A stretch of 64,000 nt of DNA. It comes from Bacillota bacterium. GTDB lineage: Bacteria > Bacillota > Clostridia > Lachnospirales > Lachnospiraceae. The position numbers and the translations under genes are program-made. The stretch covers positions 124,001 through 188,000 of the forward strand of contig JAEYGZ010000046.1 in NCBI GenBank assembly GCA_023409535.1, written 5' to 3'. Positions within the stretch are counted from its first letter, which is position 1, and each line of letters starts with the position of its first letter. Positions 52,697-61,517 of this stretch are shown here, piece by piece. The notes below the pieces were generated by a model. It was not told where the DNA came from, searched no databases, and saw only the letters and a list, made by a program, of their open reading frames with translations.

Positions 52697-53614
52697 TTAT
52701 TCACTGCGCTGTAAGGACGGGGATGCCTTTAATCCTTTGCTGGAGCGGTATTTTGTCGGAGATGTGCCGCAGTGCTTATGGAAGGTGCGGTTAAACTGTG
52801 AGAAGCTTAAGAAGCCGCAGGCTTCCGATATGCCTGTCACATTCCTGTTTGTGGTTAGCAACAGCTGCTGAGCATTACGGATTCTGGTCATTTGAATATA
52901 GTTATTTAAAGTAAAGCCCGTGATCTTTTTAAACTGGTGGGATAAATAATAGCTGCTGATAAAAAAATTTTTAGCCAGTAATTCCAGTGATAAATCCTCC
53001 TGATAATGCTCATGGATATAGGAGGTTATGGAATACACTTTATTTGTCAGATTATCCACTGAGGAATGGACAACATAGGTATTCTCACTTCGAAATAAAT
53101 AAAGCTTCGCCAGAAACTCAATAAATTTATTGTGAATCAGTAAGGTTCTGATATCAGTATGCTCTGAATTTGTCAGACGGAAGATATCATTTAATAATCC
53201 GAAGATCTGTTCCTTATAGGTCCCAATAAAACGGTAGATAGGGACCGGTTTGTCAAAGATGGTTAACAGCGTCTTCAAATCGTCACTGATACCTTCGGCA
53301 TCGAAAGGAAACAGGAAATTAATGATTAAACGCTTCTTAGGCGTACCATGGGGATATTGGGTCTTGTGTAATACAGAGGGCTTGATCGCTACGATATCTA
53401 AAAACTGCAAGTCATAAATATCCCCTTCTATCAGGTGATTTGCCGACTGGTCCAGGAAGATGCAGAATTCATAAAATTGGTGAAAATGCTGGAATTCCAT
53501 ATTAATTGCATAGGAACGTTCATCATAGTCAAAGAAATAATAGAAGCTATCTTCAGGAGTATTAATTTCGGTCAGATGATGTTTTTCATACAATACGGTA
53601 TTTTCAAGCAGCAT
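52697..53614 (-). CDS. AraC-family regulator of the glycan locus
   Basis: A 305-residue regulator. An N-terminal cupin-like domain (HFHQFYEFCIFLDQ) is followed by C-terminal HTH units (LAKNFFISSYYLSHQFKKIT, then CGFLSFSQFNRTFHKHCGTSP). It lies between the importer operon and GH105 and reads away from the latter. The shared motif upstream of both (45617 and 53716) makes it the natural candidate activator. It is convergent with the toroid-fold gene and has no visible terminator. Confidence 0.88.
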   Translation of the reverse strand: MLLENTVLYEKHHLTEINTPEDSFYYFFDYDERSYAINMEFQHFHQFYEFCIFLDQSANHLIEGDIYDLQFLDIVAIKPSVLHKTQYPHGTPKKRLIINFLFPFDAEGISDDLKTLLTIFDKPVPIYRFIGTYKEQIFGLLNDIFRLTNSEHTDIRTLLIHNKFIEFLAKLYLFRSENTYVVHSSVDNLTNKVYSITSYIHEHYQEDLSLELLAKNFFISSYYLSHQFKKITGFTLNNYIQMTRIRNAQQLLLTTNRNVTGISEACGFLSFSQFNRTFHKHCGTSPTKYRSSKGLKASPSLQRSE

Positions 53615-53715
53615 AACGGTCCCTGTTATAACTACCGGGATTATGGATTGTACGGTAGTTATCCTTTCTATTCATAATTGCCAGCCGGTGTATAGATTAA
53701 TTATAAAAGAAAAAA

Positions 53716-53784
53716 GCAAATTATGCAATATATTACGCGATAAAGGCAAGAAAAGCGTAGATTTTGTAACATATAAAGTATAAT
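53716..53784 (+). promoter_or_regulatory. Promoter of the GH105 gene with the shared regulatory motif
   Basis: GCAAATTATGCAAT, then GGCAAGAAAAGCGTAG, ATTTTGTAAC, ending in TATAAT (53779-53784). It matches the region 45617-45688 nearly base for base over about 70 bp. Confidence 0.6.
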
Positions 53785-53877
53785 ATCTATGTTAGTAAAG
53801 CAAAAAATTCAATACATCGTTAGGGCTAGCAAGTTACATAAGTTAGTACAGATGGAATGCTGAAAGGAAATTAAAGA

Positions 53878-54972
53878 ATGTTAACAGACAGGGAAAGTAT
53901 CTTATATGACAAGTTAAACAGAGTAATTGCGAGTTTTCAAAAAGTACTGTATGAGAATGATACCACCTTCTTATCTAATATGAAAACAAATAATCTGGCA
54001 GGAGATGATATCAGCAAATATCAATACTGGGAATGGACGCAGGGCGTAGGCTTGTTCGGTTTATGGAAGCTGTACGACAATACAAAAGAACAACGATATC
54101 TGGATATGCTGATCAAATATTATAATGAGCGTATCGAAGCAGGACTTCCCGCAAAAAATATTAATACTTGTGCGCCTATGCTTACTTTAGCCTACATAGC
54201 AGAATATACAAATGACAGCAGCTATCTTCTTCTGTGCCGGGAATGGGCGGATTGGGTGATGATGGAGCTTCCCAGAACGAAAGAAGGAGGATTTCAGCAT
54301 ATTACCTCTGATTCGGTCAACGATCAGGAGTTATGGGATGATACCCTGGTTATGACAGTGTTGTTCCTGGCCAATTACGGACGGCTTGCCAAACGAAATG
54401 ATATGATGGAAGAGGCAAAATATCAGTTTTTACTACATATCAAATATCTGACGGACAGAAAATCCGGACTTTGGTTTCATGGCTGGACTTTTCATGGGAA
54501 CCATAATTTTTCTAGGGCTTTGTGGGGCAGGGGGAATTGTTGGGTAACCATAGCAATTCCCGAACTTCTTACTATGGTCACCTGTGAGGACAGCTACAAA
54601 CGGTATCTCATAGAAGCGTTACGAATTCAGGTGTCCGCATTAAAGCAATATCAGGAACCATCGGGAATGTGGCATACGCTGATTGATGATCCTGCCTCCT
54701 ATGTAGAAGCCAGTGCAACCTGCGGCTTCTCCTATGGGATATTGAGAGCAGTGCACCTGGGGTATATTGATAAGGAATATCAAGAATGCGCCTACCGTGC
54801 ACTGAATGCGATACTGGATAATATTACGGAGGATGGCATCGTACAGCAGGTTTCCTACGGTACTGCCATGGGCAGAGAGTCAAAAGAATTTTATAAAGAT
54901 ATAGAAATAAAATCTATGCCTTATGGGCAGGCATTGGCGATATTGTTTTTGCTGGAAATACTGGAAGATTAA
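53878..54972 (+). CDS. GH105-family unsaturated glucuronyl/rhamnogalacturonyl hydrolase
   Basis: A 364-residue (alpha/alpha)6-barrel enzyme that removes the unsaturated uronic acid left by polysaccharide lyases. The catalytic Asp lies in ELWDDTLVM (Asp154/155), and the aromatic region HNFSRALWGRGNCWVT fits YteR/YesR homologues. No signal peptide, so it acts on imported oligosaccharide. It is transcribed from its own promoter with the same motif as the importer operon. It is the clearest clue that the locus handles pectin-like or uronic-acid glycans. Confidence 0.9.
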   Translation: MLTDRESILYDKLNRVIASFQKVLYENDTTFLSNMKTNNLAGDDISKYQYWEWTQGVGLFGLWKLYDNTKEQRYLDMLIKYYNERIEAGLPAKNINTCAPMLTLAYIAEYTNDSSYLLLCREWADWVMMELPRTKEGGFQHITSDSVNDQELWDDTLVMTVLFLANYGRLAKRNDMMEEAKYQFLLHIKYLTDRKSGLWFHGWTFHGNHNFSRALWGRGNCWVTIAIPELLTMVTCEDSYKRYLIEALRIQVSALKQYQEPSGMWHTLIDDPASYVEASATCGFSYGILRAVHLGYIDKEYQECAYRALNAILDNITEDGIVQQVSYGTAMGRESKEFYKDIEIKSMPYGQALAILFLLEILED

Positions 54973-54978
54973 CAGGAA

Positions 54979-55013
54979 GACTGTTGCATTCTTGATTAAA
55001 CTTTGCAGCAGTC
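54979..55013. terminator. Hairpin between GH105 and the nuclease gene
   Basis: GACTGTTGCA (54979-54988) pairs with TGCAGCAGTC (55004-55013), one G-T pair, 15-nt loop. Lies between convergent genes. Confidence 0.5.
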
Positions 55014-55035
55014 TATCCGTTTGAGTGTATTTTGA

Positions 55036-55908
55036 TTACTCGCCAACGATACCATCGCTATCTTTATCATTCATATACTGATACAGCCAGTTGTCGGAAT
55101 AAATCGGCATGGAATAACCGGCAGCTATCGCTTCGGCTATGGTAACTGTTCCGTTTCCGTTCGTATCGATTTTTGCAAGCTCTTCACTTTCATTCAATGA
55201 GGTATCTGCATTATCATTTGCTTCTAATTCAGTACGGTTTGCTTCCTCAGGATCTATATTTTCAAAATCATCTACAATTTCATTCCCATTGAGTAGATAT
55301 TCATATCTATAGCTTGAAGGTATCTGGGTTGCCGTATCCGGATATGTAATCGTAGCTAAAAATTTTTCGCAGCCGCCGGCATCTTTAATTCCCTTTTCCA
55401 GGTAAGCTTGATTTCCATGCCGGTTTAAGGTACTGTTTTGCGGTGTAATGTTATAAGCATTGGAAACGCCGCCAAGAGAATCTGCAATAACATGCCCTTC
55501 ATCTAAATCTTTTTGTTCCGTTCCCGGTACCTTCGCTTCGTCGCTATAGTATCTTCCGTCTGAGGTTACCGGTTCGTTTTCATCCTCTTGTAAAATGATT
55601 TTATCGGCGATTACATATACAAGCTGACCATATTCATTTGTCAGTGCCCAGTATATTCTGTCGCCATATCCAATATCGACGGCCACCTCAGGCAATCTTT
55701 CCCCGGATAAAGAGCCTCCGTCGATTTCCAGTATCTTATACGAATTCCCGGCATATTCTACCGATTCATGATCGATAATTACGGTGTGTCTATCCTCTGA
55801 CCCGTCTGGTGATTTACTGTCATGGGCTTGTGTGCTGACATTCATTGCAATAGAAATAACTGCGATCACACCTGCAATAATCCCTGCCGCTTTTGTTTTT
55901 GACATCAT
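55036..55908 (-). CDS. Secreted DNA/RNA non-specific endonuclease with calcium-binding tail
   Basis: A 290-residue protein. It has an N-terminal signal/anchor (about 6-24), then a beta-rich stretch, then the nuclease core: DEGHVIADSLGG (the DRGH-type motif, here with Glu for Arg) and NITPQNSTLNRHGNQAYLE with the metal-binding Asn. The C-terminal part has an EF-hand-like DTNGNGTVTIAEA and an Asp-rich end DKDSDGIVGE, resembling calcium loops of excalibur or dockerin type. It probably degrades extracellular nucleic acid. The Arg to Glu change in the motif is seen in other clostridial members, so activity is likely but not certain. Confidence 0.78.
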   Translation of the reverse strand: MMSKTKAAGIIAGVIAVISIAMNVSTQAHDSKSPDGSEDRHTVIIDHESVEYAGNSYKILEIDGGSLSGERLPEVAVDIGYGDRIYWALTNEYGQLVYVIADKIILQEDENEPVTSDGRYYSDEAKVPGTEQKDLDEGHVIADSLGGVSNAYNITPQNSTLNRHGNQAYLEKGIKDAGGCEKFLATITYPDTATQIPSSYRYEYLLNGNEIVDDFENIDPEEANRTELEANDNADTSLNESEELAKIDTNGNGTVTIAEAIAAGYSMPIYSDNWLYQYMNDKDSDGIVGE

Positions 55909-55945
55909 AATTCATTCTCCTAAATCAATTTAAAACCTCAACCAA

Positions 55946-55975
55946 AAGGCGCTCCTGCTTTTTTCGGAGCGCCTT
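55946..55975 (-). terminator. Terminator of the ABC-F gene
   Basis: A 10-bp perfect stem (AAGGCGCTCC / GGAGCGCCTT) with a 10-nt loop; on the minus strand a TTTTGG tract follows. It ends the ABC-F transcript and lies upstream of the nuclease gene. Confidence 0.75.
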
Positions 55976-55990
55976 CCCTATGCAATTTTA

Positions 55991-57970
55991 TTATTCTTCG
56001 ATTGCCAGAGCCTCCCACTGTTCCATCAGCTCTTCCAGTCTTACCTCAATCGTTTTTTTCTCATTATTCAACTCAAGCAATTTTTGAACATTGGTAAAGA
56101 TATCTTCCCGGGTCAATAATTCATCAATTTCCTCATTTCTGGTTTCAAGAGCATGGATTTCATCCTCGGTTTTCTTAAGATCATTCTTACGCTTTCGGGT
56201 TCTTGCCTGTTCTTCCTTTTGCTGCTGCCAGCTCTGCTTGTTGTCGCTTTCCGTCTCTGAGGCTGCGGCAGAAGTGTAAGCAGTGGGAAAGGTGGCAGGG
56301 AAAGCGCCGGGACGATTGCTCACCATATTGCCGTCGGTTGGTGCTTTCTTCAGGTATGCAGCTTCTACCTCAGGCTTTTTCTCCAGATAATAATCGTAAT
56401 TACCAATATAATTTAGCAGGGTCTGCTCCGTCAGGTCCAGAATTCTTGTTGCTGTTTTATTAATAAAATAACGGTCATGGGATACATATAGAACCGTTCC
56501 GCTGTAATAGTTGACGGCGTTTTCGAGTATCTCCTTGGAGGCAATGTCCAAATGGTTGGTAGGCTCATCCAGGATTAACAGGTTAGCCTCGGAGAGCATG
56601 AGCTTTGCCAGGGAGACACGTCCACGCTCACCGCCGCTGATCTCCTTAATCCGTTTAAACACATCGTCCTCTGTGAATAAAAAGGCAGCCAGAATATTTC
56701 GTACCGTTGTATTATCCAGATGCGGATAGGCATCCTGCAGCTCTTCAAATAAAGTCTTCTCGGGATCAAGCACCTGATGCTCCTGATCGTAATAGCCAAC
56801 CTTAACCTTGGTTCCAAGTCTGATCTCACCGCCATCCGCCTCCGTCTGGCCGTTAATGATTTTAAGAATCGTAGTTTTGCCGGTTCCGTTATTACCGATG
56901 ATGGCAACCTTTTCCCCCCGTTTTATCTCAAAATTCAAATCAGTAAAGAGGGTGAGCTTTCCGAAGGCCTTGGACAATTCTGTTACAGTCAGCACATCAT
57001 TACCGCTTACGATTTGCGGTTCCAGGCTGAAATGCATCTGTGTATGATCGGCAGGTCGGTCAACACGCTCAATCTTCGCCAGCATTTTCTCACGGCTTTC
57101 CGCGCGTTTGATGGATTTCTCCCGGTTGAAGGAACGAAGCTTTGCAATTACTTCCTCCTGATGCTTGATTTCCTGCTGCTGGTTTAGGTATTGCTTTAAC
57201 ATGGCACTTCGCAGCATAGCCTTCTTCGCGGCATAATCGCTGTAATTTCCATCAAAGGTCTGGCACTTGGTATTATCCAGCTCAACTACCTTTGACACTA
57301 CTTTGTCCAGGAAATATCGGTCATGGGCAACCACCACGACTGCTCCGTTATAATTGAGCAGGAAGGTTTCCAGCCAGGCGATGGAGATCAGATCCAGGTG
57401 GTTGGTGGGCTCATCCAGGAGAATAATATCAGGCTTTGACAATAGAAGCTTACCAAGGGCTATTCGCGTCTTCTGGCCTCCGGAGAGGGTATTTACCTTC
57501 TTGCCGAATTCCTCTTCCGCAAAGCCCAACCCCTTTAAGATGCCGACTACTTCACTCTGATAGGCATAGCCGTTTTTTATCTCGAATTCATGGGTAAGAC
57601 GGGTATAAGCGGACAGCATCTGATTAAGCTTATCCCCCTCGGCATGCTTCATATCCTGCTCAAGAGCCCGGATACCTGCATCCAGGTCGATGATTTCCTG
57701 CTTGACGGTAAGCATCTCCTCAAGTATGGAGCTGTCGGAGGAGAGATTTTGATGCTGTGCAAGATAACCGATGGTACTGCCTTTGGACAGGATGATCTCC
57801 CCCTCGTCCGCGGCCATTTCTTTCATTATGATTTTCATCAGGGTGGACTTTCCGGCACCGTTTATGCCGACGATGGCAACCTTTTCCCTTTCATTGACAT
57901 GAAAGGAGACATTTTTTAAAATCTGGGCGGTACCAAAGGCCTTACCTATATTTTGACATGCGAGTATCAT
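55991..57970 (-). CDS. ABC-F family ATPase (ribosome-associated, antibiotic-resistance or translation-factor type)
   Basis: A 659-residue soluble protein with two ABC domains and no membrane part. Domain 1 has GINGAGKST, LSGGQKTR and ILLDEPTNHLD; domain 2 has GNNGTGKTT, ISGGERGR and LILDEPTNHLD. They are joined by a charged linker of about 80 residues. A C-terminal coiled-coil of about 100 residues (RTRKRKNDLKKTEDEIHALE) is present. This is the YdiF/Uup-like branch rather than a dedicated drug-resistance subclass, as judged by eye. ATG 57970 follows GGGAGA; an upstream ATG at 57997 has no site. Confidence 0.9.
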   Translation of the reverse strand: MILACQNIGKAFGTAQILKNVSFHVNEREKVAIVGINGAGKSTLMKIIMKEMAADEGEIILSKGSTIGYLAQHQNLSSDSSILEEMLTVKQEIIDLDAGIRALEQDMKHAEGDKLNQMLSAYTRLTHEFEIKNGYAYQSEVVGILKGLGFAEEEFGKKVNTLSGGQKTRIALGKLLLSKPDIILLDEPTNHLDLISIAWLETFLLNYNGAVVVVAHDRYFLDKVVSKVVELDNTKCQTFDGNYSDYAAKKAMLRSAMLKQYLNQQQEIKHQEEVIAKLRSFNREKSIKRAESREKMLAKIERVDRPADHTQMHFSLEPQIVSGNDVLTVTELSKAFGKLTLFTDLNFEIKRGEKVAIIGNNGTGKTTILKIINGQTEADGGEIRLGTKVKVGYYDQEHQVLDPEKTLFEELQDAYPHLDNTTVRNILAAFLFTEDDVFKRIKEISGGERGRVSLAKLMLSEANLLILDEPTNHLDIASKEILENAVNYYSGTVLYVSHDRYFINKTATRILDLTEQTLLNYIGNYDYYLEKKPEVEAAYLKKAPTDGNMVSNRPGAFPATFPTAYTSAAASETESDNKQSWQQQKEEQARTRKRKNDLKKTEDEIHALETRNEEIDELLTREDIFTNVQKLLELNNEKKTIEVRLEELMEQWEALAIEE

Positions 57971-58140
57971 AAAAACTATCTCCCAATCTATCTGCATTTT
58001 TACATAATAATCTTAATTTTTGCGCAAGCTTTTTTACGCTATTGTTCTATATTTTAACATACAAGATGCGGCAAGTAAAGACAGGATAGTCTGTTCTTAC
58101 TATTTTGGAAAGGAATCAGGCATTCCTTCCAGTATTTACA

Positions 58141-58169
58141 TTGACTTATGTTTAACAATAAAATATAAT
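58141..58169 (+). promoter_or_regulatory. rex promoter with half of a Rex operator
   Basis: TTGACT (58141-58146), 17-nt spacer, TATAAT (58164-58169). The spacer contains TTTAACAA, which matches one arm of the Rex consensus TTGTTAANNNNTTAACAA; the other arm matches in three of seven bases. Autoregulation is plausible. Confidence 0.5.
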
Positions 58170-58222
58170 AAATTCATGATGGAAAGAAGGGATTATCTCT
58201 TCACCGATAAGGAGGTAACACT

Positions 58223-58864
58223 TTGTACAAAAAGGAAATATCCAAGGCAGTAATTAATCGTTTACCCAGATATTACAGATATTTGGGAGATTTACTTGAG
58301 AAGGATGTTGTTCGCATCTCCTCCAAGGAATTAAGCGAGAAGATGAAGGTAACCGCTTCCCAGATCAGACAGGATCTGAATAATTTCGGCGGTTTTGGCC
58401 AGCAGGGCTATGGCTATAATGTTGAGTATCTCCACTCTGAAATCGGCAAGATCTTGGGACTTGATACAAAATATAATATGATTATAATCGGTGCAGGTAA
58501 TTTGGGACAGGCACTTGCCAATTATGTAGATTTTGAGCGCAGGGGCTTTTTTGTGAAGGGCTTGTTTGATGTGAGCCCAAAGCTGATCGGAATTGAAGTT
58601 CGCGGAAATATCATCAAACCGGCAGATGAAATTGAGAATTTCATCAAGAACAATAAGGTTGATATTGTAGCAATAACCGTACCGAAGGCAAAAGCACCCC
58701 AGCTTGCAGCTGACCTTGTTAAATGGGGCATCAAAGGTATCTGGAATTTTGCTCCGACAGACCTGAACCTTCCAAAGGATGTAACGGTAGAAAATGTTCA
58801 TCTTGCGGAAAGCCTAATGAAGCTGTCTTATCGATTGTCAGGAAAAGATGATATGAGAGACTGA
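58223..58864 (+). CDS. rex: Redox-sensing transcriptional repressor Rex
   Basis: Senses the NADH/NAD+ ratio and represses fermentation and respiratory genes. The 213-residue protein has an N-terminal winged helix (INRLPRYYRYLGDLL, VTASQIRQDLNNFGGFGQQGYGYNV) and a Rossmann domain with GAGNLGQAL. The start is TTG 58223 after AAGGAGGT; the family begins at this MxKKEISKAVI position. The next gene begins 35 nt downstream. Confidence 0.95.
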   Translation: MYKKEISKAVINRLPRYYRYLGDLLEKDVVRISSKELSEKMKVTASQIRQDLNNFGGFGQQGYGYNVEYLHSEIGKILGLDTKYNMIIIGAGNLGQALANYVDFERRGFFVKGLFDVSPKLIGIEVRGNIIKPADEIENFIKNNKVDIVAITVPKAKAPQLAADLVKWGIKGIWNFAPTDLNLPKDVTVENVHLAESLMKLSYRLSGKDDMRD

Positions 58865-58899
58865 CCGGCCGTTTACAGAAAGGAAATATAGTTTTACGT

Positions 58900-59514
58900 A
58901 TGCTAAAAAAATCAAAGAAACCTGATTTTACCGGTATTGTACGGAATAAAAAATTACCGATCCTTACACTTGACACACGTTGGCATGAATTGTTTCCTGA
59001 TGATGAAAAAAGCATTGCCGTAAGGGAGCTGGAGCAGAAGGTAAATAATCTCTTAAAGCGCCAGGGAAAGCTGGTCAATGATATTAAGGATATGAAGCAA
59101 TTAAAGAGCAATTTACTCAAGGATATTGTTGATAATATGGAGATCGGGAATGATAGCTCGGGAAAAGCAAAAGAGAAAAAGCTAGATAAGAATAAGCAAT
59201 ATATCAACGAGATCAACGAGAAAGTCGAAGCTTATACGGAAGAGCTTGCCGATCTGCCTTATCAGATTAAAATAATCAATGAGGAGCTTCTGACGGAAAG
59301 CATCCAGTTGCTGTATCAGCAGATGGAAGAATATAAGGAAGAAATTCATGAGGTTACCGACTGGATCGCAAACATCAGGGAAGAATTGAAGATGAAGATT
59401 TTGCTCAAACAGGATATGGAGACGCGTAATTCCCTGATTTATTCCTATATGCACGACATGCTTGGGGCGGATATCATGGAGTTATTTGATAAGGAACATG
59501 GCATAAAGGAATGA
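58900..59514 (+). CDS. Coiled-coil protein between rex and acpS, unknown
   Basis: A 204-residue, highly charged cytoplasmic protein. The first 40 residues include TLDTRWHELFPDD; the rest is two long coiled-coil helices broken by a Gly/Ser loop (GNDSSGKAKEKKLDK). No membrane segment or catalytic motif. RBS AAAGGAAA is upstream. It is in the rex-acpS-nnr line with 6 nt to acpS, so co-transcription is likely. A structural or regulatory role is guessed only; I recognise no named family. Confidence 0.72.
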   Translation: MLKKSKKPDFTGIVRNKKLPILTLDTRWHELFPDDEKSIAVRELEQKVNNLLKRQGKLVNDIKDMKQLKSNLLKDIVDNMEIGNDSSGKAKEKKLDKNKQYINEINEKVEAYTEELADLPYQIKIINEELLTESIQLLYQQMEEYKEEIHEVTDWIANIREELKMKILLKQDMETRNSLIYSYMHDMLGADIMELFDKEHGIKE

Positions 59515-59520
59515 TACTCT

Positions 59521-59904
59521 ATGATTACAGGGATTGGGGTCGACCTAATTGAAATTGATCGGGTGACAAAAGCCTGCGGCAAGGATAGCTTCCTGAGGAG
59601 GTATTATACCGAAGCGGAGCAGGAGCTCATCAGGGCTAATATCAGGGTTGCAGCGGATAATTTTGCCGTGAAGGAAGCAGTAGCCAAGATGTTTGGCACC
59701 GGTTTTCGCACCTTTTTTCCCCTTGATATCGAGGTCTTACGGGATATTGCGGGGAAGCCCTATGTAAAACTGTATGGGAATGCGGCGGAAATTGCAGCAG
59801 AACAAGGGGTAACAGCGATTCATGTATCAATCTCCAATACAAAGGATTATGCCAATGCCTTTGTGGTAGGAGAAGGTGCTCCGGTACCGGCGAAACCTGA
59901 GTGA
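59521..59904 (+). CDS. acpS: Holo-[acyl-carrier-protein] synthase
   Basis: Transfers 4'-phosphopantetheine from CoA to the serine of apo-ACP. The 127-residue protein has the two family motifs GIGVDLIEIDRV (metal-binding Asp8) and FAVKEAVAKMFGTG with the metal-binding Glu, plus HVSISNTKDYA at the C-terminus. The ATG overlaps no neighbour but follows the coiled-coil gene by 6 nt. The nnr gene begins 15 nt later, as in many Gram-positive bacteria where acpS, nnr and alr are neighbours. Confidence 0.95.
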   Translation: MITGIGVDLIEIDRVTKACGKDSFLRRYYTEAEQELIRANIRVAADNFAVKEAVAKMFGTGFRTFFPLDIEVLRDIAGKPYVKLYGNAAEIAAEQGVTAIHVSISNTKDYANAFVVGEGAPVPAKPE

Positions 59905-59919
59905 AAAGGAAGCGTTACT

Positions 59920-61452
59920 ATGAAATATGCGGTTAATTCAAAGCAGATGAAGGAAATTGACGACTATGCCACCGGTGTAATCGGCATTCCTGCGATGGAT
60001 TTAATGGAGCGGGCTGCTGAACAGGTAGTAGCCCAAATGACTAAAAATGTAACAAAGACCGACCGTATTCTTGCGGTTTGCGGTCCGGGAAATAACGGAG
60101 GCGACGGAGTTGCAGCAGGTAGAATTCTGTATTTACAGGGCTATCAGGTTGCAATTCTTTTTATTGGTGACGAGAAGAAATGCTCGGCGCAGATGAAGGC
60201 ACAGCTGATGCAGGCACGTAAATTAGGGGTGCCTATGGAAAACTGCAACAAGCTTTCTGAATATAATATTATAATTGATGCTATTTTTGGGGTAGGCTTA
60301 AATAAGCCGGTTACAGGTGTTTATGAAGAAGTAATTCAGTTAATTAATGAGAGCCGGAGCATTGTTTATTCGGTTGATATTCCCTCCGGCATCTCTGCGG
60401 ATGACGGAAATATATTGAATGTGGCAGTCAGGGCAGAGGAAACCATTACCTTTGGTTATAATAAGACCGGCTTATTGTTACATCCCGGTGCGGAATATGC
60501 CGGCGGGATTACAGTGGCGGATATCGGTTTTCCGGAGGAAGCTGCAAACCAGGCAGGGCTGGATACCTTTTACTATGAAACCGCTGATCTGCGAAGGTTG
60601 CCTGCCAGGCGAACTAACAGTCATAAGGGCTCTTATGGCAAGGTATTAATCATTGCCGGCAGTAAAGGAATGAGCGGAGCTGCCGTTTTAAGTGCAAAAG
60701 CTGCATATCGCAGCGGCACCGGACTGGTAAAGGTGCTTTCCTCGGAAACGAACAGGATAATTATTCAAGGCGCAGTACCTGAAGCGCTATTTGGTGCATA
60801 TGATGAGGATACGATGGATGAGGAGGAATGGAAGAAGGGGCTTCTGACGGATTTGTCCTGGGCAAGTGCTATTGTAATCGGACCAGGCCTGGGCCTTGGC
60901 AGTATATCGGAAAAACTGCTTGATCTGGTGCTTTCTGCAGCTAAGGTTCCGGTAATCGTTGATGCCGATGCACTGACTCTGCTGGGACGGAAGCTGGATG
61001 CGAAGGCCGCTGTAAGAGCTGATACCTTAAATATGCTTTTACCGCCGCAAGCCATTCTGACGCCTCATCTTATGGAATTATCCAGACTTCTGGGAGTAAC
61101 ACCGGAGAAATTATCCGGACATCTGATTGACACTGCACGCCAATGTACTTATAATAATGAGTTGAGCTTTGTTCTGAAGGATGCAAGAACCGTGGTTGCG
61201 AATAAGAAGAAGTATTATATTAATCGATCCGGTAATCATGGGATGGCCACAGGCGGGAGCGGCGACACCTTAACAGGAATTCTTGCGGCCTTCCTCGCAC
61301 AGGGAATGGAACCATATGGCGCTGCCTGTCTGGCTGTTTATGTACACGGACTTGCGGGTGATGCAGCGGCGAGGGAACACGGAACATATTCTATGATGGC
61401 TGGTGACATCGTGGATTTCATAGGAAAGGTACTTATTCCTCTGGATGAATAA
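59920..61452 (+). CDS. Bifunctional NAD(P)H-hydrate epimerase/ADP-dependent dehydratase
   Basis: Repairs hydrated NADH and NADPH. The 510-residue protein fuses an N-terminal epimerase domain (YjeF_N; GPGNNGGDG near 49, DAIFGVGLNKPVTG) to a C-terminal ribokinase-like dehydratase domain (SHKGSYGKVLIIAGS, VIGPGLGLG, DADALTLLG, GGSGDTLTGILAAFLAQG). Both halves look intact. RBS GGAAG is 7-10 nt before the ATG. It lies between acpS and alr, the usual place in this group. Confidence 0.94.
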   Translation: MKYAVNSKQMKEIDDYATGVIGIPAMDLMERAAEQVVAQMTKNVTKTDRILAVCGPGNNGGDGVAAGRILYLQGYQVAILFIGDEKKCSAQMKAQLMQARKLGVPMENCNKLSEYNIIIDAIFGVGLNKPVTGVYEEVIQLINESRSIVYSVDIPSGISADDGNILNVAVRAEETITFGYNKTGLLLHPGAEYAGGITVADIGFPEEAANQAGLDTFYYETADLRRLPARRTNSHKGSYGKVLIIAGSKGMSGAAVLSAKAAYRSGTGLVKVLSSETNRIIIQGAVPEALFGAYDEDTMDEEEWKKGLLTDLSWASAIVIGPGLGLGSISEKLLDLVLSAAKVPVIVDADALTLLGRKLDAKAAVRADTLNMLLPPQAILTPHLMELSRLLGVTPEKLSGHLIDTARQCTYNNELSFVLKDARTVVANKKKYYINRSGNHGMATGGSGDTLTGILAAFLAQGMEPYGAACLAVYVHGLAGDAAAREHGTYSMMAGDIVDFIGKVLIPLDE

Positions 61453-61517
61453 GCAGCATGTAACATAATGGATAATTCAGTGCATACTTAATGTGTTTGA
61501 CATAGGAGTGGATTGTT

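Noticed and set aside
58020..58253. 77-codon open frame before rex
   Set aside because: Overlaps the rex promoter and start; no RBS; composition not protein-like.
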